Under the pieces are notes generated by a model. That model was given only the letters and a program-made list of their open reading frames with translations, ran no database searches and was not told the origin of the DNA. From NCBI GenBank assembly GCA_023429855.1, contig JAEZDB010000106.1:1-15802 (forward strand): DNA of 15,802 bases. The letters are read 5' to 3'. The translations under genes and the position numbers were made by a program. The stretch is from Actinomycetes bacterium (GTDB lineage Bacteria; Actinomycetota; Thermoleophilia; Solirubrobacterales; Solirubrobacteraceae). Below are positions 14,115-15,802 of this stretch, piece by piece. The number at the start of each line of letters is the position of its first letter. Within the stretch, counting starts at the first letter, position 1.

Positions 14115-15188
14115 CTAGTCCGCGTGCGAACCCGGTGCGTGCTCGGCCGCTGCCTGCGCGGCGCCGCCGAGGCCCAGTAGGTCGACGACCGCAAGCTCGA
14201 CGGCCTGGCGTTCGTCAGGCGTCCAGTGGTCGGGGTCCGGATCCAGGTCGCCGCGGTCGACATCGATCGTGTCGCCGCGGCCCCAGCGGTCGACGACCCG
14301 CGGATCCACGTATGAGGAACGCGTCACCGCGAGGGTGTTGCCGAGCATGTCGGCGACCTGCGAGAGGACCTGTGCCGAGGCTCTGGCGCGGGCGGTCTTG
14401 GTGGCGGGCGCCTCGACCTGCGCGAGCAGCGCCGCAGCGAGCACGGTGCCGTTCCAGGTGCGGAAGTCCTTTGCCGTGATCGCGGCCCCCGTGGTGTCTT
14501 GCAGGTAGCCGTTGAGGTCGCGCGCGGAGACCGCCGTCCACACCCGCTCCTCGCGGCTGGCGAATAGCCGGGGGTCGGGGTCCAGCCGACGGCGCTTGAG
14601 TCGGGCGACGAGCTCGCCGACTTCGCCGTCGGACGTACGCTGCACGCGCCGGCGGCCGTGTTTGGCCACGTAGTCGAACACGATCGTCCCGTCGCGCTTG
14701 ACCGTCGCGTGCTCGCGCAGCAGCGTCGTGAGGCCGAACGTGCGGTTCTCGGCGGCGTAGCGCTCGCTGCCGACGCGGAAGAACCCCACGTCGAGCAGAC
14801 GCGTGAGGCCCGCGAGCACCGCGGCGCGCTCCAGGTGATCGGCGTGTGCGAGGTCGCGCTCCACGGCTTCGCGCAGTGCGGCGAGCTGGGCCGCGAACTC
14901 GCCCATCCGCGTGAACTTCTTGCGGCTGCGGCTCGCGGTCCATTCTGGGTGGTAGAGGTACTGGCGGCGCCCAGCGGCGTCGATGCCGGTGGCTTGGATG
15001 TGACCCCGCTCCGACGGCGAGATCCACACGTCCTGCCAGGCGGGCGGGATGACGAGCGCCTCGACGCGCTCGCGTGACGCCTCGCCGGTGAGCTTGCGGC
15101 CCCGGGCATCGAAGAGCTCGAAGCCTTTGCCGCGTCGGCGCAGCGACCAGCCAGGGCCGGCGGGGTCGCTGCGTCTGAGTCGGGCCAA
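14115..15188 (-). CDS. DNA topoisomerase IB (bacterial/poxvirus type)
   Basis: This 357-aa type IB topoisomerase relaxes supercoils through a 3'-phosphotyrosyl intermediate. The N-terminal DNA-clamp domain carries IPPAWQDVWISP (47-58), HIQATGIDAAGRRQYLYHPEW (63-83) and KFTRMGEF (91-98). The catalytic domain has FFRVGSERY (136-144, Arg138), DYVAKHGRR (172-180, Lys176), KDFRTWNGT (240-248, Arg243) and LGNTLAVTRSSYVDPRV (282-298), with the nucleophile Tyr293. The length is normal for bacterial members. The start is TTG at 15186-15188, giving the usual (M)ARLRRSDP opening; no Shine-Dalgarno is seen. It lies 30 bp after the DJ-1/PfpI gene on the same strand and may be cotranscribed with it. The C-terminal 15 residues or so are Ala-rich and probably disordered. 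Confidence 0.94.
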   Translation of the reverse strand: MARLRRSDPAGPGWSLRRRGKGFELFDARGRKLTGEASRERVEALVIPPAWQDVWISPSERGHIQATGIDAAGRRQYLYHPEWTASRSRKKFTRMGEFAAQLAALREAVERDLAHADHLERAAVLAGLTRLLDVGFFRVGSERYAAENRTFGLTTLLREHATVKRDGTIVFDYVAKHGRRRVQRTSDGEVGELVARLKRRRLDPDPRLFASREERVWTAVSARDLNGYLQDTTGAAITAKDFRTWNGTVLAAALLAQVEAPATKTARARASAQVLSQVADMLGNTLAVTRSSYVDPRVVDRWGRGDTIDVDRGDLDPDPDHWTPDERQAVELAVVDLLGLGGAAQAAAEHAPGSHAD

Positions 15189-15202
15189 GGTCGTCGAGGG
15201 GG

Positions 15203-15220
15203 AGCGGCTGCGCAGCCGCT
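15203..15220. repeat. Perfect 18-bp palindrome at the DJ-1/PfpI stop codon
   Basis: AGCGGCTGCGCAGCCGCT is fully self-complementary, overlaps the TAG of the DJ-1/PfpI-family gene (15219-15221) and lies 14 bp before the topoisomerase TTG. As RNA it could form a short GC hairpin acting as a weak terminator or attenuator between the two genes; as DNA it could bind a dimer. No U tract follows. Confidence 0.4.
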
Positions 15221-15785
15221 AGGCGTGCTGCGCCTCGTGGCGACCTTCGGCGAACTCCTCGACGACTTTGGCGCAGAACGCCTCGAGGTCGCCGGGGTCC
15301 CGGCTCGTGACGAAGCCCTCGTCGACGACCACCTCTTCGTCGACCCAGCGTGCGCCCGCGTTGACGAGATCGGTCTTGACCGACGGGTACGACGTGACCG
15401 TTCGGCCCGACACGACGTCGGCCTCGACGAGCAGCCACGGCGCGTGGCAGATCGCGGCGACGGGCTTCTTCGCGTCGAAGAACCCGCGGGCAAACGCAAC
15501 GGCGCCGTCGTCGGCGCGCAGCTTGTCGGGGTTGCCGACGCCGCCCGGAAGCAGGAGTGCGTCGAAGTCGGCCTCGGAGAACTCGGCGACGAGCCCGTCG
15601 GCCTGCTCTTCGCCGGCCGGGCCCTCGTCGTGCTCGAAGATCTTGATCGCGAGTGCGTCGATCGTCAGCAGCGTCACGTCGGCGCCGGCGTCGACCACGG
15701 CCTTGCGTGGCTGCTCGAGCTCGACGCGCTCTACGCCGTCGGTCGCGAGGATCGCGATCTTTCGTCCTGCCAGTTCGTTCGCCAT
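15219..15785 (-). CDS. DJ-1/PfpI-family protein (type 1 glutamine amidotransferase-like)
   Basis: This 188-aa single-domain protein has the nucleophile elbow AICHAPW (111-117), with Cys113 and His114. The supporting acid Glu19 lies in DGVERVEL (16-23), and LLLPGGVGNPDKLR spans 77-90. The length and motifs match the PfpI/YhbO/stress-type branch, whose members have been reported as stress-protective deglycases, hydrolases or chaperones. The exact activity is disputed for the family and cannot be decided here. There is no signal peptide, so it is cytoplasmic. ATG 15783-15785 is preceded by a strong GGAGG (15794-15798) with an 8-nt spacer, the clearest Shine-Dalgarno in the window. The gene appears complete and is followed by the topoisomerase gene after 30 bp. 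Confidence 0.93.
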   Translation of the reverse strand: MANELAGRKIAILATDGVERVELEQPRKAVVDAGADVTLLTIDALAIKIFEHDEGPAGEEQADGLVAEFSEADFDALLLPGGVGNPDKLRADDGAVAFARGFFDAKKPVAAICHAPWLLVEADVVSGRTVTSYPSVKTDLVNAGARWVDEEVVVDEGFVTSRDPGDLEAFCAKVVEEFAEGRHEAQHA

Positions 15786-15793
15786 GCCGGGTT

Positions 15794-15798
15794 CCTCC
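15794..15798 (-). promoter_or_regulatory. Strong ribosome-binding site for the DJ-1/PfpI gene
   Basis: GGAGG on the minus strand lies 8 nt before the ATG at 15785. It fixes the start of the gene and contrasts with the leaderless-looking genes elsewhere in the window. The promoter lies outside the window. Confidence 0.75.
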
Positions 15799-15802
15799 GT
15801 TG

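Noticed and set aside
13985..14479. 164-codon plus-strand frame entering the topoisomerase gene
   Set aside because: Most of it is antisense to conserved topoisomerase IB coding sequence, and the translation is Arg/Ala/Pro-rich without a domain.
1..15802. CRISPR arrays, tRNA or rRNA genes, insertion sequences, integrases or attachment sites
   Set aside because: No spaced direct repeats, clover-leaf-like segments, transposase motifs or terminal inverted repeats were noticed on reading. Only isolated short palindromes were seen.

Overview
This is a high-GC, gene-dense bacterial chromosome segment. GTG and TTG starts are common, several genes lack a Shine-Dalgarno but have a TANNNT hexamer 6-8 nt before the start codon (leaderless style), and the gene families present (MMPL transporter, bacterial topoisomerase IB, cholesterol-oxidase-like GMC enzyme, DyP peroxidase) all point to an actinobacterium. 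A soil Thermoleophilia/Solirubrobacterales-type organism is my best guess, from composition and gene content only.

Layout. 1-42 is the tail of a plus-strand gene. It converges on an MMPL-family exporter (76-2316, minus). Divergent from that is a probable two-gene plus-strand unit: a TVP38/TMEM64 (VTT-domain) membrane protein and a short-chain dehydrogenase (2376-4173). Next comes a lone KAP-family P-loop NTPase (4254-6407), whose base composition is visibly lower in GC than its neighbours, and then a catalase-related protein (6497-7792). The catalase-related gene runs tail to tail into, and overlaps by 98 bp, a five-gene minus-strand operon transcribed from about 13893 down to 7695. In order the operon encodes a patatin-like lipase, a cholesterol-oxidase-like GMC flavoenzyme, a 187-aa protein of unknown function with a Lys/Ala/Pro tail, a 447-aa protein of unknown function, and a DyP-type heme peroxidase. 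Two junctions are ATGA overlaps, one has zero gap and one has a 3-nt gap. The window ends with a minus-strand pair: a DJ-1/PfpI-family protein (15219-15785) and DNA topoisomerase IB (14115-15188).

How the genes may work together. The most distinctive part is 6497-13893: lipase, flavin oxidase (a potential peroxide source), two uncharacterised proteins, heme peroxidase and a catalase-like protein. A reasonable inference is a cytoplasmic lipid or sterol oxidation and peroxide-handling module. The substrate cannot be read from sequence. The operon has a well-formed promoter candidate (hexamers TAGTCA and TACGAT, 17 bp apart, leaderless start), with a perfect 14-bp palindrome immediately upstream that looks like an operator. 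The catalase-like protein appears to have lost the canonical distal His/Asn and proximal Tyr. The KAP NTPase is a separate candidate accessory or defence gene. No tRNA, rRNA, CRISPR array, insertion sequence or integrase was seen, and no gene-free stretch exceeds 300 bp; the longest is 13894-14114.
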